From UBA3537 sp045561735 (GTDB lineage Bacteria > Bacteroidota > Bacteroidia > Flavobacteriales > Flavobacteriaceae): a DNA stretch of 21,621 nucleotides. The stretch lies in NCBI GenBank assembly GCA_045561735.1, contig JBJKXC010000035.1, positions 1 to 21,621 of the forward strand. Direction: 5' to 3'. Position 1 is the first letter of the stretch. Each line of letters begins with the position of its first letter. Below the pieces are notes generated by a model, which saw only the letters and a list, made by a program, of their open reading frames with translations, made no database searches and had not been told where the DNA came from. Shown piece after piece: positions 1 to 7,217 of this stretch. The position numbers and the translations under genes are program-made.

Positions 1-413
1 TCAAATCCACCGCCACTTGCAGTTATTTTTAATAGCGCCATGGCCACAGCAGCCCCCAAAAGTTCAAATACAATAGAAACCGTTGTGGAAGTGGGCAGGC
101 CCAGGGTATTAAAAAAATCTAGCAGAAGAATATCTGTAATCATAACCGCCATAAAAATGATCATGATTTCGTCAAACATAAATTCGCCAGGATTGAAGAT
201 GCCCTTGCGCGCCACCTCCATCATGCCGCTAGAGAAGATTGCGCCAACGGCAACCCCGATACTTGCTACAATCATGATGGTTTTAAATGAAATCGCTTTG
301 GAGCCAATGGCTGAATTCAAGAAATTTACAGCATCGTTACTTACCCCCACAATTAAATCAGCTATGGCCAATAGGGCCAAGGCAATTAACATATATAGAT
401 ATATGTTTTCCAT
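1..413 (-). CDS. Inorganic phosphate permease, PiT family (N-terminal part, runs off the window)
   Basis: Reading the minus strand from an ATG at 411-413 gives about 137 residues with no stop before the window edge, so the gene is 3'-truncated here. The protein begins MENIYLYMLIALALLAIADL, a first membrane helix, and is followed by GVSNDAVNFLNSAIGS at about residues 23-38. That is the PiT signature (G-x-N-D-x-x-N) found in sodium- or proton-driven phosphate symporters of the inner membrane. A second hydrophobic segment (about 45-62), a third (about 78-98, rich in I, M and L) and the stretch GLPTSTTVSIVFELLGAAVA (about 105-124) also match the family. Bacteroidota members are often long (about 700 residues), so most of this gene is probably outside the window. 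It diverges from the small secreted-protein gene at 676. A weak -7 element and a candidate regulator box lie upstream. Family assignment is firm; the coupling ion is not visible. Confidence 0.88.
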   Translation of the reverse strand, partial: MENIYLYMLIALALLAIADLIVGVSNDAVNFLNSAIGSKAISFKTIMIVASIGVAVGAIFSSGMMEVARKGIFNPGEFMFDEIMIIFMAVMITDILLLDFFNTLGLPTSTTVSIVFELLGAAVAMALLKITASGGGF

Positions 414-434
414 GGATCAAAATTTTGATGTTAA

Positions 435-442
435 CAAATATC
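435..442 (-). promoter_or_regulatory. Possible -7 element for the PiT permease gene
   Basis: On the minus strand the sequence is GATATTTG, one mismatch from the Bacteroidota -7 consensus TAnnTTTG. It would start transcription about 15 nt upstream of the ATG at 413. No TTG lies at the expected -33 position (about 462-465). That position is instead covered by the direct-repeat box at 461-477, an arrangement typical of promoters that need an activator in place of the upstream core element. This is inference from spacing only. Confidence 0.35.
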
Positions 443-460
443 ATCTAATATTACCATTCT

Positions 461-477
461 AATGTTAATTTAACGTT
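461..477 (+). promoter_or_regulatory. Candidate regulator box 1 (11-bp-phased direct repeat)
   Basis: AATGTTAATTTAACGTT shows two AAYGTT half-sites whose starts are 11 bp apart. It shares AATGTTAA and the second AAYGT with three other boxes in this window (591-607, 5366-5382, 15712-15728). It covers the -33 position predicted for the PiT permease gene. A half-site-like GATGTTAAC lies at 427-435, about three helical turns away. The spacing fits an OmpR/PhoB-type response regulator. The identity of the regulator is an inference. Confidence 0.4.
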
Positions 478-590
478 ATCTATAGTGCTTGATAAAAGTG
501 TTTTTTTGTTATTTAATCTGATAAAAACAAAATAAGTGCATTTATTTACCATAAGACATAAAGCTTTGATATTCAATAATTTATGATTTT

Positions 591-607
591 AATGTTAAAT
601 TAATGTA
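591..607 (+). promoter_or_regulatory. Candidate regulator box 2, upstream of the YwqK-like gene
   Basis: AATGTTAAATTAATGTA contains two AATGTW half-sites 11 bp apart. Extended to 609 and read on the minus strand it is TTTACA-N5-TTAACA, which agrees with the TT(A/C/T)ACA repeats described for B. subtilis PhoP. It ends 9 bp before the TTTG of the promoter at 616-646, about 46-62 bp upstream of the predicted transcription start. That is a normal position for an activator. Confidence 0.45.
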
Positions 608-615
608 AACAAATG

Positions 616-646
616 TTTGATTTATTGTAAAAATAACCTAGATTTG
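616..646 (+). promoter_or_regulatory. Bacteroidota-type promoter for the YwqK-like gene
   Basis: TTTG at 616-619 and TAGATTTG at 639-646 are separated by exactly 19 bp, matching the Bacteroidota consensus TTTG-N19-TAnnTTTG. Transcription would begin near 652-654, leaving a leader of about 22 nt before the ATG at 676. There is no Shine-Dalgarno sequence, as is usual in this phylum. Confidence 0.75.
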
Positions 647-675
647 TATTATAAATAACCCTAAAACCGCGTATT

Positions 676-1035
676 ATGAAATATTATATTTTGACTTTTT
701 TTATAGCCTTTACCTTTTTGTCTCAAGCACAAACGGAAAAAGAACGAACTTTAGAAGCTCAAGGGAATTTTATCTTAGCGACCTATTACTATGAAAACGG
801 TGCGATACAGCAGCAGGGGTTTTTTAATAAAGATGGTGCTTTAGAAGGACTTTGGTCCAGTTATGACTTTGAAGGTGATAAACTATCTCAAGGTTACTAC
901 TCAAATGGTGCTAAAACAGGGCAATGGTTGTTTTGGGCAGATGGCTCACTTAAAGAAGTTGATTTTGTCAACTCCAAAATTGTCAACGTTAGTGAATGGC
1001 AACAGAAATCAGATATAGCATTCAATATGAAATAA
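676..1035 (+). CDS. Small secreted YwqK/MORN-repeat-like protein
   Basis: This gene encodes 119 residues. Residues 1-18 form a signal peptide (MKYYILTFFIAFTFLSQA, cleavage likely before Gln19), so the protein is exported. The mature part carries three imperfect repeats of the YwqK/MORN type, built on a tyrosine/glycine pattern: YYYENGAIQQQGFF, then EGLWSSYDFEGDKLSQGYY, then NGAKTGQWLFWADGSLKEVDF. Such repeats make a short beta-sheet ladder. Similar small flavobacterial proteins carry misleading names such as antitoxin YwqK or nicotinate mononucleotide adenylyltransferase, and nothing here supports an enzyme (no nucleotide-binding or catalytic motif). It has its own good promoter and a terminator directly after the stop. 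It lies between a phosphate permease and a TonB-dependent receptor locus, which may hint at an envelope role in nutrient uptake. Function unknown. Confidence 0.85.
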   Translation: MKYYILTFFIAFTFLSQAQTEKERTLEAQGNFILATYYYENGAIQQQGFFNKDGALEGLWSSYDFEGDKLSQGYYSNGAKTGQWLFWADGSLKEVDFVNSKIVNVSEWQQKSDIAFNMK

Positions 1036-1064
1036 AAAAAAGCGCCCAATAGGGCGCTTTTTTT
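1036..1064. terminator. Bidirectional intrinsic terminator between convergent genes
   Basis: AGCGCCC (1041-1047) pairs with GGGCGCT (1052-1058) around a 4-nt AATA loop. A-runs flank it on the left and T-runs on the right, so each strand reads hairpin plus U-tract. It begins right after the stop of the YwqK-like gene and lies 22 bp beyond the end of the receptor gene on the other strand, so it can end both transcripts. Confidence 0.92.
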
Positions 1065-1085
1065 AACTCATTAATTTTCTTAATT

Positions 1086-3918
1086 TTAAAAACTATAGCT
1101 GTACCCAACAGAGAACTCAGTGCCAGGACTGAACTGGGTAAATGTTTGATCAGCTGCTCTGTAAGAATTGTAAACACTTTTACGCTTGCTATCTAAAATA
1201 TTAGAAACTTTCACATCAATTGTAGATTTTTTCTCGGTTCCAATTTTTTTGTTAAAAGTGAAATTTAGACTGCTAAAAGGCATTGTATATACATCAGGAA
1301 CGATACCCGTCCCGACAACTTCAAGGGTTTTACCCTGAACATTAAAAAACAGGCCAGTTTGAAGACCGTTTTCAGAATCGTTATAGTTTAATCCAGCATT
1401 GATAAGATATGGAGATTGTCCTTGTAATTCACGGGTGTCATCTATAGACTCACCATCTCTTGCTGCATTAACCCTTCGATTGTACTCATCTTCAAACATT
1501 GTCAGGTCAGATTCAATATAGGAAGCATTGATGTTAAATTTTAAATTTTCTAAACTGTTTAATATAAATCCAAGAGATTTTCTGAATTCAAATTCAACCC
1601 CAAAAACAGACGCATTCCCCAAGTTTCTAGGTGTTAATTGATCTGGTGCGGATTCGTAAAATGTTAACTCTATAGGATCAGTAAAATCCTTATAAAATCC
1701 ACTAAGTGCAAACATTTCGCTGTTTTCACCAAAAAATTCAGCCCGAACATCAAAATTATTAATATAGGACGGGTTCAAATCAATGTTTCCAATAAATAGG
1801 CGATTGGTAATAGGATCAAAAATTTGACTTTTTGAAGCTTCTTTAAAGGAAGGTCTTGCGGTTGTTCTCGAATATGAAAATCTCAAATTTGTATTGTCAT
1901 TAAGTCCATAGATTAAGTTTGCTGAGGGGAATAAATCTAATTTATCAATGATTTTCTGATCAACAAAAATTTCAGTAGCAGCTTGGTTTTGCCCAGTATA
2001 AATTGCGGTAAATAGTTCAGTTCTTAGACCAACAACAGCCTTCAATTTTTCGGTGATACTAAATTCATTCGAAATATAAGTTGCACTGATATTTTGTGTA
2101 GCATCAAATGTATTTGCTGGCTCATATAAATCACCCCAAACCAAATGAGAGCCTTGATCGGATTGTGGCGTCCATATGTTTTCTGTAAGCAGTAATTTAT
2201 CAGCATTTCCGTCGGCAACTATATTTTCCCCAGAAATCTCAAATTGGTAATCATCAATAGAAAAGTCACGCTGTTTGATGGTTTGATTTAATCCAAATTT
2301 AAGCTTTGCAGGGCGTTGTTTAAAAGTATATTTTTTAACAAGATCAACTTTTGCGACCATGCTAATTTCTTGTAAGTTTCTCCAAATTCTAATCGGCCTA
2401 CTAGCAGCACTTGGGCTGATAAAGTAGTTTCCGTTTTGGCTTTGTTGAAGGGGTGTAATTCTGTGGTCTTTATCATAGACTCTTGATAAGGTTGGAGACA
2501 CTTTCCAATTGAGTTTCCAGTCCCCTTCTTTAAAGGAATGTTTCCCTTCAAACAACAAATTTGTAATTGAACGCTCGGTATATAAAAGGGCGTCTTTTTT
2601 TATGGGCTCAAAACCACTACCCCCGGCAGCTTGTGCGATTTCTTGATTGTATAAACCTGCGGAGCTCTCACCATTTTGAATGTGCAGGAAAATTAACCTT
2701 ATATTTTGCATTGTCTCTTTTGTAAACAATACCTGCAAGCGTACTTAACAAAACACTATTATTTCCAACGATTCCTTCAGATCTTCTGGTGCCTAAAAGT
2801 TCGTTTACAGAAGCATCATTTTGGTCTTTCATATAGGTCCCATCAATGCGATTGTCATAAAATTGGGTGTTATTTTTGTACGAAAGCGAAAATTGATACC
2901 CCAACTTATCCTCGCCTACATCATATTGATTTCCAGCAGTAAAACCAAAATCAAAATTGGCACCACTATTATTTTGTTTAGCCGTCAACTCTTTGTTAAA
3001 TACATTCGTCATATTGGATAAAACAGTAGAATTATTAAAGGTACCAGGGATGGTTTGAAATCTATTTACAGGAAGATTTCTCATGCCGTCATCAAAACCT
3101 AAAAAATCAGTATTACTGCCGGTATAACTCAAGTACCCATCATTAAAATGCATATTAGGGTTGTAGCCCGCACCAGTAGAAATTGAATAAGTGGCTTTGG
3201 TAGGAAAGTCCTTAGTGACAATGTCAATTACCCCTCCAGTGAAATCTGCAGGATATTCTGCCGCTGCAGATTTTACCACTATAATATTGTCTAATATATT
3301 GGTTGGGAATATATCCATTTGAATGGTGTTTCTATCGGGGTCTAATCCAGGAATGTCCACCCCATTTAATATGGATTTTGTGTAGCGATCTCCTAATCCT
3401 CTCACGTAGACATATTTACCGCCTTGTATGGAAACGCCAGGAACATTCTTTACGGCGCTGGCAATATTACTCGCTCCACTACTTTTAATCCCTTGAGCAG
3501 ATAAGCCATCAAGGAGTGTAATGGAGTTTTTTTGAAGCTCTAACACAGCAGATTCTGTATTTTTTCGAACAGTGGTTGTAATTACAACAGTTTCAAGAGA
3601 GTTGGTGTTGAGTGTGACATCAACTATAACATCACCGCCATTGTTCACTAACACATCAGAAATTTCAATGGTTTGGTAACCAATGTATGAAAAAACTAAA
3701 GTATAACTCCCTGGCTCAATATCAATTAAATATTTACCGTCAAAATCCGAGGTGGTTCCATTGGTAGTATTTTTAATGAGTACATTGGCAAAGGCCATGG
3801 GTTCATTAAATTCTCCATCCATGATGGTTCCGGCAATCTTGCCAGTTTGGGCATTAAGATTAAAAATTGTAAAGATAAAAAGGGCAATTATAGCGGCGGC
3901 TTTGGTCATATTTTTCAT
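1086..3918 (-). pseudogene. TonB-dependent outer-membrane receptor, interrupted by a single-base frameshift
   Basis: The first reading frame runs from ATG 3918 to a TGA at 2668-2670; the second continues to a stop at 1086-1088. In the first part, residues 1-23 are a signal peptide ending NLNAQ. A carboxypeptidase-regulatory-like beta-sandwich follows (about 24-110, TGKIAGTIMDG... to SYIGYQTIEI), then a plug domain (about 115-240, with VPGVSIQGGKYVYVRGLGDR, ILNGVDIPG and FTGGVIDIVTKDFP), then the first barrel strands. The second frame holds the remaining barrel strands and ends GTEFSVGYSYSF, with the terminal Phe expected of outer-membrane barrels. Frame 1 reads ...NAKYKVNF and frame 2 resumes LHIQNGESSAG near 2687-2692. 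Removing one base gives 2832 nt, exactly 944 codons including the stop, so a 943-residue protein, normal for the family. The start at 3918 (MKNMTK) was preferred to an upstream in-frame ATG at 3951 because that one lies inside a hairpin and adds charged residues before the signal peptide. Its substrate is unknown. It may be a true pseudogene or a sequence error. Confidence 0.88.
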
Positions 3919-3937
3919 AAAAAATTTTAAATAATAA

Positions 3938-3973
3938 AAACAATCGTCCACAAATATATGTGAACGATTGTTT
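3938..3973 (-). terminator. Hairpin with U-tract between lipoprotein and receptor genes (terminator, attenuator or operator)
   Basis: CAATCGT (3941-3947) pairs with ACGATTG (3964-3970). After one mismatch the stem resumes with CACA/TGTG (3949-3952 with 3959-3962) around a 6-nt AATATA loop, and three A-T pairs extend the base. On the minus strand the stem is followed by TTTTTATTATTT, so it has the form of an intrinsic terminator for the lipoprotein transcript. It ends only about 20 bp before the receptor start codon at 3918. Either readthrough feeds the receptor gene or the receptor has a promoter inside the palindrome. Confidence 0.7.
3951..3958 (-). promoter_or_regulatory. Possible -7 element for the receptor gene, inside the palindrome
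   Basis: The minus strand reads TATATTTG, a full match to TAnnTTTG, placed in the loop side of the palindrome. Transcription would start about 25 nt before the ATG at 3918. No TTG is seen about 19 bp upstream, so an activator would be needed if it is used. Confidence 0.3.
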
Positions 3974-4004
3974 AAAAACTAATTCAATTTAGGTCTTGGC
4001 ATTA

Positions 4005-5246
4005 TTAATAACCAAGGCCTGCTTTAATATTTGAGTAAGTCCAGCTAAAAGCACTGGTATCTGCTCCATTTGAGCCCTGAGAATCAACTGCCGTTGCTTC
4101 TGAACCAAATCCTGTAACAGAAACGTTTTCTGCTTTATTAACAAAAACTGATGTTACGTCTGTCACACCGGATGGAAGAACAATGTCCCATGCTCCAAAA
4201 GCAAGTGCCTCAGAATTATAATTTGTTGCAACACCATCATTATCTAGTTCAACATCTTTTCCTGCTGGGAAGCCACTAGCAAAAACTCCAGTGGTTGTTC
4301 CCATTGCATTACTTCTGTAGTCGGCATATTCACCATTTTCTGTAATTGCATTTCCAAAAATTGAGGCATTTTGCAGTGTAAATGAACCAACTGCAGTTCC
4401 CTCAGGGCCATCGATTTCAAACGCATGGTCTGAGATATCTCCTAAATGGACTACAACGTTGTCTATAGTTCCGGAGTAGGCTTGGTCGATATCTATAGCA
4501 TCATCGCCCTGAGCCCAAACCAATAAATTTGATGCATCCACAGTACCACCAAAGAATTCTATGCCGTCATCCACGTTGGCAACGACTTCTATATTATCAA
4601 TTTCAGTTCCAGCACCTACACCTCCAAGCGTTAATCCATTAATCTCGTTTCCTTCTCCAATTAAAGCGCCTCCGTGACGAATGGATATATATTTAAATAT
4701 TCCAGAATTATCATCCGAATCACTACCGCCATAAAGGCCCCAAGTATCCTCAGCAGGAATCCCTTCAATTTGAAGTGCAGCAACATCCCCGGAAAAAGAG
4801 CAGGGTGCATTACCTAACACAATCAATCCGCCCCAAAGGCCTCTATCATTTTGGTCTAAATTGGTACCATTTGATTCACCAATAGTGATATTGTCAGCAA
4901 TTGAAGTCATCACAATTGGCTGATCAACAGTTCCAGCTGCTAATAGTGTACCGCCTCTAGCCACAACCAAAGCTGAGGCCAGGGATCCAGTACCGGAAGT
5001 CCCTTTGATGATTGTTCCAGGCTCAATAGTAAGTGTAATTCCAGCAGGGACAACTACTTTGTTATTCAATACGTAAATACAGTTACTTGTCCAGTTTTCA
5101 TCAGCTTCAATTAATCCAGATTTGTTGATGGTACAAACTTCGTCATCACCACCACCAATTATTGGAGCTGAATTTGAGTCATCTGAGCAATTGATTAGCG
5201 TTGTTGTTAAAATAGCAAATACTAATAAAGATTTTAAATTTTTCAT
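4005..5246 (-). CDS. Surface-type lipoprotein with right-handed beta-helix repeats
   Basis: The start at 5246 (MKNLKSLLVFAILTTTLINC) gives 413 residues and a standard lipoprotein signal with Cys20 as the lipid-modified residue. An in-frame ATG 15 codons upstream would bury the signal behind a charged stretch. The mature N-terminus is C-S-D-D-S-N, which resembles the acidic lipoprotein export signals reported in Flavobacteriia, so display on the cell surface is inferred. The rest lacks catalytic signatures and is rich in Gly, Asp, Asn, Ile and Val in short repeating strands (for example VVVPAGITLTIEPGTIIKG at about 65-83, and later IDNIEVVANVDDGIEFFGG and WAQGDDAIDIDQ), the pattern of a right-handed parallel beta-helix. 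The many Asp/Asn turns could bind calcium or other cations. The gene lies directly upstream of the TonB-dependent receptor on the same strand, so the two probably form a substrate-capture and transport pair without a SusD protein. The ligand is unknown. Confidence 0.8.
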   Translation of the reverse strand: MKNLKSLLVFAILTTTLINCSDDSNSAPIIGGGDDEVCTINKSGLIEADENWTSNCIYVLNNKVVVPAGITLTIEPGTIIKGTSGTGSLASALVVARGGTLLAAGTVDQPIVMTSIADNITIGESNGTNLDQNDRGLWGGLIVLGNAPCSFSGDVAALQIEGIPAEDTWGLYGGSDSDDNSGIFKYISIRHGGALIGEGNEINGLTLGGVGAGTEIDNIEVVANVDDGIEFFGGTVDASNLLVWAQGDDAIDIDQAYSGTIDNVVVHLGDISDHAFEIDGPEGTAVGSFTLQNASIFGNAITENGEYADYRSNAMGTTTGVFASGFPAGKDVELDNDGVATNYNSEALAFGAWDIVLPSGVTDVTSVFVNKAENVSVTGFGSEATAVDSQGSNGADTSAFSWTYSNIKAGLGY

Positions 5247-5269
5247 TTTATTTGTTGTTAATTTTTTTC

Positions 5270-5277
5270 CAAAATTA
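5270..5277 (-). promoter_or_regulatory. -7 element for the lipoprotein gene
   Basis: The minus strand reads TAATTTTG, a full match to TAnnTTTG. Transcription would begin near 5263, leaving a leader of about 17 nt before the ATG at 5246. No TTG is present at the expected -33 position, so this may be a regulated promoter. Confidence 0.45.
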
Positions 5278-5365
5278 CATTCAATTGCCACTATTATCGA
5301 TTAATTAAATTTTACGTTTAGTTTAATAAAGTGTTATTTATACTTCAAAAGTTATGCAGTCTAGA

Positions 5366-5382
5366 AACATTTATTTAACATT
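5366..5382 (-). promoter_or_regulatory. Candidate regulator box 3, between lipoprotein and dgt genes
   Basis: The minus strand reads AATGTTAAATAAATGTT: two perfect AATGTT half-sites 11 bp apart. It differs from box 2 at only two of 17 positions. It lies about 100 bp upstream of the lipoprotein start region and about 22 bp before the dgt ATG, over the -33 position predicted for dgt from the imperfect -7 sequence TATCTTGC at 5392-5399. Which gene it serves cannot be decided from sequence. Confidence 0.4.
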
Positions 5383-5403
5383 GGAAATTAGTATCTTGCA
5401 ACC

Positions 5404-6759
5404 ATGACTGACATCATGCATTGGGAGCAATTATTATCTTTAAAAAGACAGGGGGATACCAACAAACGCTTGCGCAACGAACAAGACGAAACCCGCTTGG
5501 GGTTTGACGTGGATTACGACCGTATTATTTTCTCACCAGAGTTTAGAAGTCTTCAAGATAAGACCCAAGTCATTCCATTGTCTTCCACTGATTTTGTACA
5601 CACCCGACTGACTCACAGTTTAGAAGTGAGCGTTGTAGCGCGTTCATTGGGACGGAAAGTAGGGGAAAAAGTCTTAGAAAAGCATCCCGCCCTTGCTGAG
5701 GTTCATGGCTATAAACCCAATGATTTTGGTTCCATCGTAGCGGCTGCCGCTTTAGCACATGACATCGGAAATCCACCTTTTGGCCATTCTGGAGAAAAGG
5801 CCATTGGGCATTTTTTTACAACTGGCCCAGGTAAAAGTTACAAATCAGAACTGAGCGCTAGAGCATACCAAGATCTTTGTGATTTTGAAGGCAACGCCAA
5901 TGGTTTTAAAATCTTAACCCAAGATTTACAAGGCCGACCAGGGGGCTTGCGTCTCAGCTACGCCACCCTAGGAGCCTTTACAAAATATCCTAAAGCGTCC
6001 TTACCCAAAAAGCAGAGCGCCCATGTGGCCTATAAAAAATATGGCTTTTTCCAAAGCGAGGCGGCTATGTTTGAAGATGTCGCTAAGGAATTGGGCTTGT
6101 TAAAAAATAAAGGGAAATCAACAGGGCAATTTTCCAGACATCCTTTGGCTTATTTGGTAGAAGCGGCGGATGACATATGCTATACCATCATCGACTTTGA
6201 AGATGGCATTAATTTAGGTCTTATTGAAGAGGACTTTGCGCTAGAATACCTCATTAAACTGGTTAAGGGCAACATTCAAACGGAGAAATACAATGCGCTA
6301 CCGAACAAAAAATCAAGAGTCAGCTATTTACGCGCTTTGGCCATAGGCACCTTAATTGACGAGGCCGTTGCGCTTTTTGTCCGCAACGAGGAAGCCTTGC
6401 TAAAGGGAAGTTTTGAATGTTCACTTTTAGACAAAAGCCCCTACAAAGCCCAAATGGATGATATTATCAAACTGAGCATTGATCGCATTTACAACTCTAA
6501 AGAGGTGATAGACAAAGAGATTTCAGGGTTTGAAGTCATCAACGAATTATTGTTGCGCTTTGCCACGGCGGTCAATAATTGTTATGATGATCAAGGTAGC
6601 CATTACGACGAACTTCTTCTTAAAATGTTGCCTTCAGAGTTTGATTTTACACAGCCGAGTCTGTACAATCGACTCATGGGAGTTTGTGCCGTAATCGCTT
6701 CTTATTCCGATAGCAAAGCGGTTTTAACTTACAAAAAATTGAAGGGCTTAAAGTTTTAA
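5404..6759 (+). CDS. dgt: Deoxyguanosinetriphosphate triphosphohydrolase (dGTPase), HD superfamily
   Basis: This 451-residue enzyme hydrolyses dGTP to deoxyguanosine and tripolyphosphate, affecting dNTP pool balance in the cytoplasm. The opening GDTNKRLRNEQDETRLGFDVDYDRIIFS is typical of Dgt. The HD-domain metal ligands are visible: His71 in HTRLTHSLEV and the His119-Asp120 pair in AHDIGNPPFGHSGE. A later D in the EAADDICYTIIDFEDGI segment (about residues 250-267) supplies the fourth ligand expected for the family. Length is normal for the family. ATG 5404 is given as the start, but ATG 5416 (Met5, MHWEQLLSLKRQGDTN) is at least as likely because the resulting N-terminus resembles flavobacterial homologues. 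The upstream TATCTTGC would place the transcription start very close to 5404, which also favours Met5. tadA follows after 2 bp, so the two are probably cotranscribed. Confidence 0.93.
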   Translation: MTDIMHWEQLLSLKRQGDTNKRLRNEQDETRLGFDVDYDRIIFSPEFRSLQDKTQVIPLSSTDFVHTRLTHSLEVSVVARSLGRKVGEKVLEKHPALAEVHGYKPNDFGSIVAAAALAHDIGNPPFGHSGEKAIGHFFTTGPGKSYKSELSARAYQDLCDFEGNANGFKILTQDLQGRPGGLRLSYATLGAFTKYPKASLPKKQSAHVAYKKYGFFQSEAAMFEDVAKELGLLKNKGKSTGQFSRHPLAYLVEAADDICYTIIDFEDGINLGLIEEDFALEYLIKLVKGNIQTEKYNALPNKKSRVSYLRALAIGTLIDEAVALFVRNEEALLKGSFECSLLDKSPYKAQMDDIIKLSIDRIYNSKEVIDKEISGFEVINELLLRFATAVNNCYDDQGSHYDELLLKMLPSEFDFTQPSLYNRLMGVCAVIASYSDSKAVLTYKKLKGLKF

Positions 6760-6761
6760 AA

Positions 6762-7211
6762 ATGAATTTTCAATTAGATGATGCTTATTTTATGAAAAAG
6801 GCCTTAGTTGAGGCAGAATTGGCTTTTGACCAAGGCGAGGTTCCCGTAGGCGCTGTCATTGTTGTCAATCAGCAAATCATTGCAAGAGCACACAATTTAA
6901 CGGAACTGTTAAATGATGTGACTGCCCATGCCGAAATGCAGGCCATCACATCAGCTTCAAATTATTTAGGTGGTAAATTTTTACACAATTGTACGCTATA
7001 TGTGACTTTGGAGCCATGTCAAATGTGTGCAGGCGCGCTTTACTGGAGTCAGATTTCAAGAGTAGTCTATGGCGCAGAAGATAAAGAACGGGGTTGCAGG
7101 GCAATGGGCACAAAGTTACATCCTAAAACAAAACTGGAGGGAGGTGTACTGGCTAAAGACGCTTCCGATTTATTAAAACGGTTTTTTGTTGAGAAACGAA
7201 ACTTAAATTAA
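6762..7211 (+). CDS. tadA: tRNA-specific adenosine-34 deaminase
   Basis: This 149-residue zinc deaminase converts adenosine to inosine at the wobble position of tRNA-Arg(ACG), allowing that tRNA to read several Arg codons. The catalytic signature is complete: His56-Ala-Glu58 (TAHAEMQAI) supplies the first zinc ligand and the proton shuttle, and Pro85-Cys86-Gln-Met-Cys89 (LEPCQMCAGAL) supplies the other two ligands. The N-terminal MKKALVEAELAFDQGEVPVGAVIV and the C-terminal GGVLAKDASDLLKRFF are typical of TadA rather than of other CDA-fold deaminases such as guanine deaminase. The gene starts 2 bp after the dgt stop, so translational coupling is plausible. It ends tail to tail with the small membrane-protein gene, with 6 bp between them and no terminator hairpin visible. 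Confidence 0.95.
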   Translation: MNFQLDDAYFMKKALVEAELAFDQGEVPVGAVIVVNQQIIARAHNLTELLNDVTAHAEMQAITSASNYLGGKFLHNCTLYVTLEPCQMCAGALYWSQISRVVYGAEDKERGCRAMGTKLHPKTKLEGGVLAKDASDLLKRFFVEKRNLN

Positions 7212-7217
7212 TCAGTC

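Noticed and set aside
40..462. Open frame of 140 residues on the plus strand
   Set aside because: It lies opposite the PiT permease gene, whose minus-strand translation carries the family signature. The plus-strand product has no recognisable domain and ends in the promoter region.
2288..2551. Shadow frame of 87 residues inside the receptor gene
   Set aside because: It overlaps a clear barrel-coding frame on the same strand and has no independent start context or domain.
2668..2738. A separate downstream gene starting at 2738 inside the receptor locus
   Set aside because: The product would be a barrel without signal peptide or plug. The sequence joins smoothly to the upstream frame with one base removed, so it is one broken gene.
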